Shown here: positions 35,160 through 46,747 of the stretch, piece by piece
Layout: the number at the start of each line of letters is the position of its first letter
How positions within the stretch are numbered: position 1 is the first letter of the stretch
NCBI GenBank assembly: GCA_006176705.1
Contig: QRFJ01000049.1
Coordinates: 682,001-746,000 of the forward strand
Length of the DNA stretch: 64,000 nucleotides
Direction: 5' to 3'
DNA from: Cocos nucifera
Taxonomy: Eukaryota > Streptophyta > Magnoliopsida > Arecales > Arecaceae
Notes under the pieces: generated by a model
Databases searched by the model: none
Seen by the model: only the letters and a program-made list of their open reading frames with translations
Told to the model about the DNA's origin: nothing
Made by a program: the position numbers and the translations under genes

Positions 35160-38040
35160 CAAAGCTTGTCCTAAAGACAACTATTCGCTCCTCCAGATTG
35201 ACCAACTGATGGATGCAACTTCAGGGCATGAGCTTTTAGCTTCATGGATGCCTTCTCTGGTTATAATCAAATTTGGATGGCACCTAAAGATGAGAAAAAA
35301 ATAGCCTTTATTATTGATTATGATCTTTTTTGTTACAGGATGATGCTCTTTGGCCTGAAAAACACCGGTGCCATATATCAATGGCTAGTGAATAAGATCT
35401 TCAAAGATCAGATCAATCGAAACATAAAGGTGTATATTGATGACATGCTAGTTAAGAGTAGAGCAACACCAGACCATGTCACTAACCTCTAAGAGACTTT
35501 CAACACTCTTCGTCGATTCAAAATGAGGTTACATCCTATGAAGTATGCCTTTGGAGTTACTGCTAGCAAGTTTCTTGGTTTTATGATCTCATATAGAAGC
35601 ATCGAGGCAAATCTGGAGAAAATCAAGACAGTCCTAGAGATGGCACTGTCAAGAACAATCAAAGAGGTACAACACCTCATTAGCAAAGTTGCCTCTCTCA
35701 ACTACTTTATCTCTAGATCGGTTGAAAGATGTCTACCCTTTTTTCAGACCCTCGGTAGCCAAAGAATTTTTAATAGACCCTGGGATGCCAAAAAGCCTTT
35801 GAAGAACTAAAGCAATATCTCAGCTCTATGCTGCTACTCACTAAGCCTTAGCCTGGTGAAGAACTACTATTATGCCTTACTATTTTTTCAGTAGCAATTA
35901 GCACAATCTTTATCCAAAAAGAAGGATGAGCTAAGAAGCATGACTATTATACTAGCAAAGTTTTTCATGATGCAGAGATCAAATACTCTAAGTTAGAGAA
36001 ATTAATTTTTGTGATGATTATCTTAGCAACAAAGCTTCGACCCTATTTTCAAGCTCATACCATTATACTGCTCACTGACCAGCTAATTAAGACTGTACTA
36101 CATCATTCAGATACTTCAGAACGGATAGCAAAATGGGCCCTGAAACTCTTAGAGTTGGATATACAATATCAATTGTAACTTTCCATTAAGCCTAAGTCTT
36201 GGCAGATTTTGTTCTTGAATGCACCGTCCTAGATAGGGAAAACTCGAGAGAGGAAGGAGTTGGAGAATGTTCAGGAGATCTCAGGAGTTCAAAAGATAAT
36301 GAAGTCATAGGATCGAATTCTGAAGAGCTGTGGATCCTTCATGTCAATAGCTCATTAAATTTATCAGGGTCGAGGGTCGGGCTAATCTTGGTCAGTCCTG
36401 AAGGAGACATAGCTGGTTATGCCCTATACTTCAAATTTTCGATCATGAACAATGAAGCAAAATATGAAGCTCTGATCACTGATCTTAAAATTGCAAGAGA
36501 GGCCAGGGCTCAATATCTAAAGATCTTTAGTGACTCCCAACTGGTGGTTGGACAAATCAAAGGCAAATATAAAGCTCGAGAGGAGAACGTAAAAAAAGTA
36601 TCTTCAAAAGATAAAGGATTTAACTTCATCCTTTCGAAGTTTCGATGTTCAACAGGTTCCTAAGGCACAAAATATCAGGATAAATGCTTTATCCAAGTTA
36701 GCATCATCTTTGCCTGCTGATCTGAAGAAAGAGACTTATTTTGAGATTTTGAAAATCTCGAGCCTTGAAGAGCCTACTGTTATTCAGCAAATTGATGAAG
36801 AATCCAGCTGGATGGATCCACTTTTGAAGTATCTGAGATCAGATGAACTATCTCTGATCGAAAAGAAGCTTGAAAGATAGGAAATAAGATCGCTTGGTAT
36901 GTGCTGCACAATAACAAGTTGTACAAACGGTCTTTTTTTCTGCCTCTTTTGAAGTACTTGCATCCATCTAAGGCTGACTATGCCTTATGAGAGGTACATG
37001 AGAAAATCTATAGAAATTACATAGTGGGTAGGTCCCTATCTTACAAGATTCTCCGACAAGGCTATTACTGGCCCACTATGCAACAAGATGCATAAGGTTT
37101 TGTCAAAAGATGCGAATAATATCAACAGAACGCTAGAGTCCAACATCAACCAGCAGCACTTTTGACTCCTATCGAGGCTTCGTAGCCATTTGCCCAATGG
37201 AGAATCGACATTTTGACTCCTTTCCCCTAAGCGTCAGGCCAGCGCAAGTTTCTTCTGATAGCCATTGATTACTTCATGAAATAGATCGAAGCTAAACCTC
37301 TAGCCCATATAATTGAAGCAAAAGTTAAAAATTTTATTTAAAAATTAATTATCTACTAGTATGATCTTTCCAAGGTGTTAATCTCTGATAATGATAGACA
37401 ATTCAGCAGCACCCGACTTTGTGAGTTCTGTGAAGACCACAGGATAGAACAGTGCTTCACCTTAGTGGATTACCTGCAAGCGAATGGAGAGATAGAAGTC
37501 ACTGATAGAACTCTCCTACAGGACTTAAAAGTCAGACTAGATCGGATAGAAGGGTCATGGATAGATGAGCTTCACCATATGCTGGGAGCTTTCCGAACCA
37601 CTTAAAGGGTCCCTACTGGTGAGACTTTTTTCAATCTAGCATTTGAAATAGAAGCAGTTATACTTATAAAATTCGAGCTCCCTTCCCTTAGAATTGAGGC
37701 ATACAAAGAAGATACCAACCTAGTATGGCTTCGAGCTAACCTCGATTTGATTGAAGAAAGCAGGGAGCATGCTACAATGAAATTGGTTGCTTATCGCTAG
37801 AGGATGGCTAGATACTGCAATGCCTAGATTAAAGCCAAAGAGTTTTAAGCTGGCAACCTAGTTCTTCGATGAGTCAAAGTTTCGTAGCCCATGGAGCAAG
37901 AAAAGCTTTCACTCAACTAGGAGGGGCCTTACCAAATTGATGAAGTAATACATCCCAAAATCTACCGCCTCAAACAACTCAATAGGATCCCACTTTTCTA
38001 GCCATGAAATTCGGCCAACTTATGCATGTACCATTAATGA
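35160..38040 (+). pseudogene. Tat-like element: RT, RNase H, second RNase H, integrase
   Basis: Continuation of the Tat-like pol after the chromovirus. The reverse transcriptase resumes at ACPKDN (about 35165) and carries MDAFSGYNQI and the YIDD box at 35432-35443. RNase H spans about 35850-36180. A second RNase H-like domain is listed separately. Integrase covers about 36900-38000: a zinc-binding region, then WRIDILTPF, LISDNDRQF and QANGEIEVTD, which hold the three acidic residues of the DDE core. The end, NSANLCMYH near 38010-38035, is typical of this lineage's integrase tail. Many stops occur at expected Trp or Gln codons. The domain order is known for Tat/Retand-type elements. Confidence 0.85.
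36199..36663 (+). pseudogene. Second (archaeal-type) RNase H domain of the Tat-like element
   Basis: A 154-codon open stretch containing WILHVNSSLNLSGSRVGLIL, then NNEAKYEALI and FSDSQLVVGQI. These are the three acidic regions of the extra RNase H found between the retroviral RNase H and integrase in Tat-lineage elements. The first catalytic Asp is replaced by Asn (HVNSS); the Glu and second Asp remain. It would feed into integrase but is cut by a stop at 36661-36663. Confidence 0.75.
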
Positions 38041-38119
38041 ACCATGTAATGATGGAATAAACAAATCTTTAGATTCATCGTTTCATGCTTACACGTAAGT
38101 GATAGGAAGGATCAGAAAG

Positions 38120-38990
38120 AACATTCACCAAGTTTCTTTGATCGGAACTAAATCTTTACAAAATTTTTCGGATCAGAACTCCATCTTGTTAAATTTCTTT
38201 GATCAAAATTAATTTCAAATGAAGTTCCTTTGATTGGAATTATTTTTAACTAAGTTTCTTTGATCGAAACTAAGTTTGAGTTAAATTTCTTTGATCGGAA
38301 TTGATTTCTTCCAAAGTTTCTTTAATCGGAACTAATTCAAATGAAGTTCTTCTGATCGAAACTATTTTCAACTAAGTGCTTTTGGTTGGAACTAACTTTA
38401 ACAAAGTTTTTTTGATTGGAACTAAGTCTCTACAAAGTTTCTCAGATTGGAACTCCATCTCTTTAATTTTTTTTGATCGAAATTAATTTCAAATGCAGTT
38501 TCTCTAATCGAAACTATTTTCAACTAAGTTTTTTTGATTGGAACTAAGTTCGAGCAAAATTTTTTTGATCGGAATTGATTTCTTCTAAAGTTTTCTTGAT
38601 CAAAACTAATTCAAATGAAGTTCCTCTGATCGGAACTATTTTCAACTAAGTTTCTTTGGTCGAAACTAATCTTAACAAAGTTTCTTTGATCAAAACTAAG
38701 TCTCTACAAAATTTTTTAGATCGAAACTCCTCGTTAAATTTCTTTGATTAGAATTAATTTCAAATAAGTTTCTTTGATTGGAACTATTTTCAATTAAGTT
38801 TGTTTGGTCGAAACTAACCTTAACAAAGTTCTTTTGATCAGAACTAAGTCTCTACAAAGTTTCTCAGATCGGTACTCCATCTCATTAATAAGTTTTTTTG
38901 ATTGGAATTAAATTGTAATAGGGTTTTCTTGGTTGGAACACATTTCAAAAATGCTTCTTTGATTGGGACTAGCCTTTCTGAAGTTTTCGT
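38120..38990 (+). repeat. Tandem repeat array with higher-order structure
   Basis: Basic unit of about 34 bp built on AAGTTTCTTTGATCGGAACTA with variable spacers. The variant marker CT(C/T)TACAAA recurs at 38154, 38428, 38702 and 38850, giving two spacings of exactly 274 bp and one of 148 bp. That is an eight-unit higher-order repeat with a truncated last copy. It lies between integrase and the antisense frames, where Tat-lineage elements are known to carry hypervariable tandem repeats. Confidence 0.9.
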
Positions 38991-40468
38991 TGACCACAAT
39001 GAGTGGAAAAGATATAGAGAAATTGCATGTTCATAGAAAAAAGCTCTTACAAAAGCAGTAATACAAGCATTGCTTTTATAGAGGTGATAAAAAAAAAGAA
39101 AAATAGAAACAGAAGTTTTACAACAAAGGTTGTAACAGATCCTACGAAGTCAAAACATAAGTGCACTATTGCTTTCTTCGCTCTGGTATCACATTCTAAA
39201 ATGAAAATAGCACGATCATGAGTCAGTTGAAACCAATTCGAGGCCGTATTTATTGGATGCTTATCTCTTCAAAGCCCCAAGTAGAGATTTTGGAAGAATC
39301 GTAGCAGAAAGCATGTGCCAAAGTTATCCTTGAGGGCCTTGAAATAATCTAGGAGAAAACTTTTCCAAGAATCGATCAAGTCCTTTATAATGAACAACGG
39401 TGCAGTATAATCTAAAGCTTTTCTTGCATGACCTTAATGCCTCAAAACTATGGTCTTCGAAGAAACCATAGTGTGGGGAGCCTACCTGCAAAGAAAGCGA
39501 TCAAGTCCTCTATTACGAGCAAAGGCATGACCCCATCTGCATCCCTCTCAGAAGATGGTAAGCCAAAAGACCCCCATAAAGACTATCATTGAAGCCATGC
39601 TTATCCAAAACAAGAGAACAGTGACAAAGCTCTCAGGGCCGAGGGCACATTGACCTTTTAGGTGGGATGGTGGTGACAAATCTCTTAAAACTAAGAATAT
39701 AAACTTTCCATAGATGGAACGACCATTGCAAGCATCTCTAAACTGATCGGGACCCTTTGCAGCCACCCTACCTTTTTAGACGGACGATAATGGCCCTAGT
39801 GAAGGAAGCCGATTCTATCTCTCCCTAAGGAATCACTCCACTCTGCCATCGCCTCGCAGAAAAATTTGGCTATAGGATTGAGCAGAGAGTGGAAGTCCCC
39901 TATAGAAAGAGGAATGCACCATAATTGCTTTCATTAAATCATGCCATGTGCAAACTAAGGATTGGATGGTTTCGTTACCCCGACAACTACATATCAAATC
40001 TTTACATAAGGAGTATGACTTCGCTGCTTCTTAAATTGTGCATATTTAATACCGTGCAAAAAAATATGCACGTCTAACAAATTATGCGCACATTTTACGA
40101 GAAGATTAATTCATAAATTTTTTTATCAAAACCGACCTACCTGAGGTTCCTTTGGTTGAAGCCCAAACTCCTCTATTCTGAGAATTCTAAGTTTGACAGA
40201 AACTTCCTTGTCCGAGGCATCTTTGCTCAGAGTCAGTTCCAATGAAAGAAATCACTCTTAAGCCTTCCTTATTCAGGATTTGCGATTTCTCTAATTAAAA
40301 GCACTCGATTTAAAATTTCTTGAATCAATTCCTCAGATTGAAATGAAATGGAGAAATAATGCAAGAAGAAAAAGCCATTAAAAGCGAAAAAAAATTCATT
40401 CATGTGAAGTTTTCTTTACAATGAGCTCGATAGGCCTAAGTACAAAAATAAGGAGGCAAGATAAATGT
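38991..40468. other. Tat-like element 3' region without recognisable genes
   Basis: Untranslated sequence between the tandem array and the first antisense frame. Isolated TTCCTTTGGTTG and CTCAGATTGAAAT-type pieces around 40140-40340 resemble degenerate array units. No domain recognised. Confidence 0.5.
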
Positions 40469-42300
40469 TTAAGAGCTACTATCCAGTATAGAAATATTTG
40501 TTTCATCAATGACAGGAGGTTCCAAAATCTCGTCCAAGGAATCTAGACTTAACTCTAGATATCGAGCAACTACTCTACCTCGGATGATACATTTTCTCTC
40601 ATCGTAAGCATCAGTCGTAAACTCGACCTTTTTATAGTGGTACTCCTCTAACGATCGAAAGTTTTTGATGGCCTTTGAAGCGACAACTTTGATCTGTACT
40701 TTCATTTTGCTCTGGATCTCAACTATTTTCTCCTCTGTAAACTTTAGTGTAGCCTTGTTCTTTTCAACCTGGGCCTCAAGCTCCTCCGCTTTTGCTAACT
40801 GAGCTTTAAACTCTTTTATTTCTATTGTCTGAGCTTCTTGAATAGCCAGTATTTGGGAGTTTTCTTCTACGGCTCCCCTTAATGCTACTTTGGCATCTTC
40901 AGCTCTTCTCTCTGCAGTGTCGGCCCTTATGGAAATCTTTTCAGCCCTTCTTTATTGCATGGTCCCTTGTATCCTTAAGTGTCTCAGCATCGGTCTTATG
41001 CTTTCTCAATGGAATGCTCCATGTATCCATTTATGTAATGGGTGAGTTGTCAAAATGCTTCAGATTACACATAATCTTAGAATAAATGAGTAAAAAATGT
41101 AATGACCAGCTCCAACTTATCCGGATGAAGTAGTCTAAGATCTTCTTCCTTATTATCTTATGAGGTTCGCACAATAATTTATTTGCATCTGTCGGGTAAA
41201 GGAACTCGGAGAATGCCTTGTATGCTAGCCCATAGTCCTCTAAGATGGAAGCCTCAAGTTTCAATTCGACTGGCGTAGTTTCAGAAGTAACGGCTACCTC
41301 AACTGGATTGTCCACTAGAAAAAAATCGAAGATATTAGGAGTTGGCAAGCTTAAGACAGCCTCATCAAATATTCGATCATCTGGCTTCTTCAATTACCAT
41401 CAGAAGTCGATAAAGTCAAGTCCAGTGGAACCTTCACACCCTTGAAGTCGTCAGCAGTGTGAGATCTAGGTTCCTCCAACTCGGAGGCTGGCAATGCGAG
41501 AAGACATTCGACCTTGGCACAAGTAGCTCGACTGCTCGCAGGTTTGCTCCTCTTTTTGGATGAATCTTCAGCTCGAACATCTTTAACAAGCTTGGGTCCA
41601 TCTCCGAAACTCAAGTTATTGATTAATCAACGTCAAACTTGAAAATCAAATAAATAAGATCTTAAGGCAAGTAACCCATACACATCTTCAGGGTCGACTT
41701 AGCTAATGCCGATCTTGAATAGAATCTGCTCGGATAGAAGCTCTTTCAATTTCTAGACCATAAAGTTACACAAGGTCTCCAAATCTTGTCTCAGATCTTG
41801 ACCTAATGATGGCTCCTTCAACATATATTTCTGAGGCTCACCCCAATCCACAAAGCCCACTCCTCACCTAACGTTCGAAAAATGAATAAAAAGCATCCTT
41901 TCCAACCATGAACGGTGGAAGGAGTGCCTTGGATCAATGGACGAGTGGTCTTTCTCCTTCGAGGAGATACATACCACCACCTGCACAATCTAAGGTATCT
42001 CTTAAGAGTAAAGAAATAATGGAAAAGCATGATGCTATGTTCAACCCTAGCCAACATGCACATCGTGGTAAAATCATAAATATGCCGCAAAGAGTTCGGG
42101 ACTACCGAGCATAGTGACATTTCAAAAAAATGAAAAAGAGCAACGAAAAAGAAAACCTCCAATTGAAATTCCGAAGGAATGTGGAATTAATTGTAAAGCA
42201 ATACCACATCTCTTTCCGTCATTTTAGATTGGATGGTCATCAGAGCAAAATCGAGGCTGCCAGAATAAGCCATTTCTTTGTAAGAGAAAATCAAAAGAGA
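40469..42300 (-). pseudogene. Antisense frame A of the Tat-like element (gypsy-type transposon protein-like)
   Basis: On the - strand, consecutive frame pieces read as one decayed protein. 42162-41818 contains FFTLKRYLRLCRWWYVSPR and QGTPSTVHGWKGCFLF, which I recognise as the domain called putative gypsy-type transposon (Transposase_28 family). 41614-41390 is a polar linker. 41393-41031 is a short conserved piece. About 41030-40700 is a Lys/Glu-rich coiled-coil-like stretch (KAEELEAQVEKNK). 40705-40469 is the C-terminus (RGRVVARYLELSLDSLDEI). The function of this protein is unknown. Antisense extra frames downstream of pol are known for Tat-lineage elements. Frameshifts and stops separate every piece. 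Confidence 0.65.
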
Positions 42301-42826
42301 AGAACCTAAAGTTAAAGGACCTACAACAAAGGAAAATGATGAAGTTTTTTTTGTCTTGTTCGGGATTTTATAAGCCTGAATTGAAGGAATTTTCTAATAA
42401 TTCATCTTCTCAGAACATTAATTACGGAAAGCATGAATTAGAGTATCCCAGATGCATGGCAGTCACCAAGTGGGTACTGCCTTTGCCATTGATACAATGA
42501 TTGATATGGATGGTAGAAATCATGCTCTGCACCATCCTTAAAGAAATGTGTGAAGACGTGCGACGGTACTTGCCATGCGAAGGCAATTTCGATTCCAATT
42601 CTTTTGAATCTTTTTAAATTCCATCTAACAAATATTTCAGAAGTGACAAAATATAGTTCGGACTAGAGTTCAAACCATGGCTCAGATTGAAATTGGAATG
42701 CTCACATAAGCTTAAAGCTCAGCTAAGAAAAAATAAGCATTTCTGGCAAAGATGAATTTATTCATTTATATAAGGATCTAGATATAAAATTCAACTTACA
42801 TTGAGAGAGAAAATATAATTCTAGAC

Positions 42827-44240
42827 CTATTGGTGCAATGGTCGACTAGCTTCAAAATGACCTTCCTCAATATCGGCCTCCTCTATTTGAGTAGCGGAGT
42901 TGGTTTTGTTCATCTCCATAAGACGATCAGATGCTCTTACAAACTTTCCAAGGCAGTGATCTATCACTACCCTCAAGCTTTCATATGAAGAGTCTATTTT
43001 CAAAAGCTCAGCACCATCTATTTGAAGATGTGTTCGAGCTATTGCCTTGCATCTTTCAAAGCCTATGGAAAATGCCAACTTGCAAGCTTGGATTATGATG
43101 TTGGTCCCATTCTTAGCCAACCAGTCGAGTCTTTTATTCACCTTCTGAAGCTTGGCCTGAGGGACCGAAGACTCCTGAATTTTTGGTGCCTCTCTTGAAG
43201 AAGGACCTTCGGCCCTTCGAGACGTCCTCTCCCCATGATGCTCTCAGCTAGAAGTTCTAGACCTTTTAATTGAGCCCCTATCGAGGCCTCTTGGAAAATG
43301 AACCTCAGATGGAGAGTTTCTTTTTCCCTCAAGTGTCCTTCTTCGATGATCGATGTCGTCGTGAGCTTGACGACAATCTCGTTCAGCTTTGGACCTCCAT
43401 CTCTTAAGATCCTCATTCCTTTTATGAGCCCTCCTCAGCTCGTCATCTCGATGATCAATCCTTTCTCGAGCTTCGAGGAGAGCCTCCTCAGAATGATTAA
43501 CTTTTTTGACCAACTCAGCATTAGCAGCCTTCTCCTACTCCAGAAGATATCTCAATCTATTGATCTCTTCTGTTGCCTTTGTGAGCTCTAAGATTGAAGC
43601 CTCAGAAGTGGCACCGGTGAAATTGACTAGGTAACGTCCTATCCAATAAGGGAATTTAGGGCATCCATCATCTAACACTAAGTCCATTTTCCATCTAAGC
43701 TCACTTTTCGTCAAATGAGAGAAAACCCTCCAAAAATTCTACCATGATTCTAAGGCTTCCTATCATAGAAGAAGAAGGAGGCACTGGTTGTAAAGTCTCT
43801 ACCTGAGTTCCAGTCGAAGGAAGACTTAGGGTAGGAACCGCCTATTTTGGTAGGTCCATAACTTCCATCATCTCGATCAGTTCCAAAGGTTTAATCATCT
43901 CCGCAACTATCATTGTCTTAGCAACCTCCACCATCCTCGTAGGGAAACCACCTGTAGAAGCTTCTCCTGGCAAGGGTTCTTTTGTAGAAATTTCCTCCGA
44001 AGAAACCAACAAGACTACCCCTATTGCAGCTTCCACCACTAAAGTCGTCGGCTCAGTCGCCAAAGAAGGATCTTCATCTCCCACATTCACTGGAATAGGA
44101 GGAAGTGCAATTGAAAGAGTAGTCTCCGAAGCCTTAGTAGTGGTATCTCTAGAAGCTGGAGAATGGGTAGATAGAGCCTTTGCCTGTCTCCTTCAAATCG
44201 ATGATAGCTCCAACATCTTCGATAATGCAGGATCCATCTT
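42827..44240 (-). pseudogene. Antisense frame B of the Tat-like element (coiled-coil)
   Basis: A second antisense reading frame upstream of frame A on the - strand. 44240-43842 is an acidic Ser/Thr/Pro-rich linker. 43513-43244 is strongly charged and heptad-like (EALLEARERIDHRDDELRRA). 43141-42827 ends with AFSIGFERCKAIARTHLQID. That C-terminus resembles the C-terminus of frame A in spacing and in the AR.(H/Y)L motif, so B looks like a partial duplicate lacking the N-terminal domain. Alternatively A and B are two halves of one rearranged frame. Function unknown. Confidence 0.55.
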
Positions 44241-44554
44241 GCTTCCAAAGCTTATAAAGAGGGCTTGAAATAGAAAGAATAGTAAGTGCTATCGTCACAA
44301 TCATCTCCTTAATGCACTCTCCGAACAAATTTAAAAGGAGGAAGATGAAGATGAATAGTCATTTTTCAAATCAAATTCTCGAAAGGACCAACAGCCAAAT
44401 GGTCCCCCCAATCGTAGTCATTTTAGATAGCTTGCATGACAAGCCAACATCATCAGCTTCTAAATACCAAAAGGCACAGCTAAAAAGCATAAATTATTGG
44501 ATCTGAGGTATTGCTTAGAACTAATTCTTTTGCCTAATTCTCAAACTCAACACT

Positions 44555-44563
44555 AGGAGGTAG
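44555..44563 (+). promoter_or_regulatory. Polypurine tract of the Tat-like element
   Basis: AGGAGGTAG directly before the 3' LTR at 44564. Purine-rich except one T, in the expected place. It supports the LTR boundary. Confidence 0.6.
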
Positions 44564-45207
44564 TATTATGGTAGTAGCGTAAATACCTCGAATCAGTCAT
44601 GCTGATAATTAAGATACCTCAGATTGGCATAGAAGCATCAATGCTCCAAGAAAAAGAAGTTATCCTCATGCCCTTCGACCTAAAGATTGAGCTAAGGCAT
44701 GCTTCTAAGCTATTTTCTTCAACAATAGCTCATCCAATACTTAAGTCCCTCGAGTTATCTCAGATAAGTAATTTCTCAGTACGCATGGCAATTTTTTTTG
44801 TAGATAAGCAGCAATCCAGCTATAGTCCAGTTGTAATCGAATTGTTATCCACTTCATCTAATCTCATGGGAACAAATAAGGCATTCAGATAGTGTCAGCA
44901 ATGGCTTCCTCATTCTATGAAAGCGACAAAAGAGGGCCATAATACCGAAATGACGTGATTAGCACTCCAAGATTAGCAGAACATCATAACATCCATGAGA
45001 CATCTTTTCTACAAATATCATAAGCTTCGAGGACCTAGGTAAGTAAGAAATTCTTTCAGAGAACTCGTTGTTGCTTCATCATTCTCTACTAACTTGAGTA
45101 TTGGAGGATTCTCGTCAGAGTCAAATTCTTCAACTCAAACTTTATTTTACAGGTCACTCCAGCACCGACTGCTCTACTTTCGAAGCAAACTATTTCAAAC
45201 AACAACA
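44564..45207 (+). repeat. 3' LTR of the Tat-like element
   Basis: 644 bp, pairing with 187-840. The expected TG start has decayed to TA; the end is AACAACA, followed by TCGAG, the likely target-site duplication. Confidence 0.8.
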
Positions 45208-46344
45208 TCGAGTATCTTTCACCAATAATGAGCAACGAGATAAGTGCTACTATTGTGATAGTGAATGAGTGAAGATTTTCCTCACATATTAATCTAAGCT
45301 AGCCAAAAGGGCAGCTTTTTTTTTTTTATAATCTTACTCTCTGCATAAAGCATAATTTATTATTCAAGAAAAAGTGGTAAAAAGAAAAAGAGCAAGTTTT
45401 AATTTATACAGTATTGGGTTACTCGATCAAAATATGATCTAACAAAATTTTTAAGGACCTTGCAGTAAGAATCTAATGCCAGCTATTTGTTAGTTGGTGT
45501 CGAAATCCTCCTTAAAACCAAAGGATCACAGGAGCATACAAGGAACCTAAGATATTTAGTTGGTGCAAACATAAACCTACCTTATTTTTCAAATTGTTAG
45601 TTTCAGAATGAAATCTAGGCATGGCTTATTGTAGAAAATTGAATTCTTTTTCGATGCAGGAAGTTTGAATTCACATGTTGCACAATAAATACTAGCAAAT
45701 AGATGTCATTCTGCAGATCCTACGTAAGAAGAAATGGCAAGGAGAGTTTGCTAACAAAAAGAACAAACTTACAGAATTTAGAATGCTATGATTATATTAT
45801 ATTCTTCGGTCATGTTCTCCTATCAAATTTTTATGGTTCGAAGAAGGTAACATAATACAATAGGATTTAGTTTTGAGTTAGACTTCAAAAGAGTTTACCA
45901 TCAAAAAGCCATTATATTTGTGTGCCCAGAAAACTCGACAAACCTAAGTAAAAAATGTACTCATTCATTGGGTTCACCCATATGATGGAGAGGGGATCCC
46001 TCTTGTTAAAATCTAGCTCCTGAATCAAATATTCTCCAGTAAGGTTTGTAGCCTTATAGTCACCCCCATAGGGGTAGCTACACTGGGTCGCCTATCCTAA
46101 ATCCCTCTTGGCTTATCCAAAAAAAAAAAAAAACCTTAAGTCAAAAAGGGGGAATTTCAAAGGTCCTCCTTTATTGGTTTTACTAGTTTTGAGCCTGTGT
46201 TACATGCAGATTCTAGAATTGATTATTTTTTAAAAAATTATTTATAAATAATCAAATAATATCTATTCAAATCCTCAACTATATATATAAATGAACGTTA
46301 ATTGTAAAAGTGCATTAATACCATACTTTAATAACATAATTTAA
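45208..46344. other. Right flank, no gene recognised
   Basis: After TCGAG (45208-45212), one short frame (about 45211-45267) reads NNEQRDKCYYCDSE, which resembles the Cys-knuckle region of a gypsy gag. The match is brief and stops at once. The rest is AT-rich non-coding sequence with a T run near 45318-45330 and an A run at about 46119-46132 that could be the tail of an old retroposed fragment. Confidence 0.4.
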
Positions 46345-46733
46345 TTCATATAAGTGGGATTCAATATATTCTTTTAATAATCAAAGGTCTGACTTTAATG
46401 CTTTAAGGATTAATAGGTAGGAGAGTCCAGACACATGGCACAGAAAAATTTGATTTGCATCTACATGGCATTCATAGATGAGAATTGACAGCATACGTCG
46501 ATAGTTTTAAATGCTAAGGAACTTTCTCTCAGTTTCTGCTTTCATATAAGTGGAATTTAATATAGTCTTTTAATAATCCAAGATCAGATTTTAATACTTT
46601 AAGGATTACTAGATATAAGAGTCCAGATATATGGCATAGAAAAATTGATTTGCATCCAAATAATATTCATAGATAAAAATTGGCAGCATACGTGGATAAT
46701 TTCAAATGCTAAGAAACTCTTTCGATTTCTGCT
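46345..46733. repeat. Tandem duplication of a 196-bp unit
   Basis: Two adjacent direct copies: 46345-46540 (196 bp) and 46541-46733 (193 bp). Both start TTCATATAAGTGG and end TTTCTGCT, with about ten to fifteen percent differences by eye. No coding content. A TATA-like stretch (CTTATATATGTATATT) follows at about 46732-46747, so a duplicated promoter-proximal segment is possible but unproven. Confidence 0.85.
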
Positions 46734-46747
46734 TATATATGTATATT

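Larger units (their letters stand above)
187..45207 (+). mobile_element. Tat/Retand-like Ty3/gypsy retrotransposon, nested host element
   Basis: This is the outermost element of the stack. Its LTRs are 187-840 and 44564-45207, and candidate 5-bp duplications CCGAG and TCGAG lie just outside. Internal order on the + strand is gag, protease, reverse transcriptase, RNase H, a second RNase H, then integrase. The integrase is followed by a tandem-repeat array and antisense reading frames. That layout, especially the second RNase H and the long repeat-bearing 3' region, is known for the Tat lineage. About 31.6 kb of its span is later insertions (936-24253 and 26911-35159), leaving roughly 13.5 kb of its own sequence. 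All frames are interrupted, so it cannot be autonomous now. Confidence 0.85.

Noticed and set aside
46119..46132. A-tail of a SINE
   Set aside because: No convincing pol III A and B boxes or flanking duplication were found upstream of the A run.
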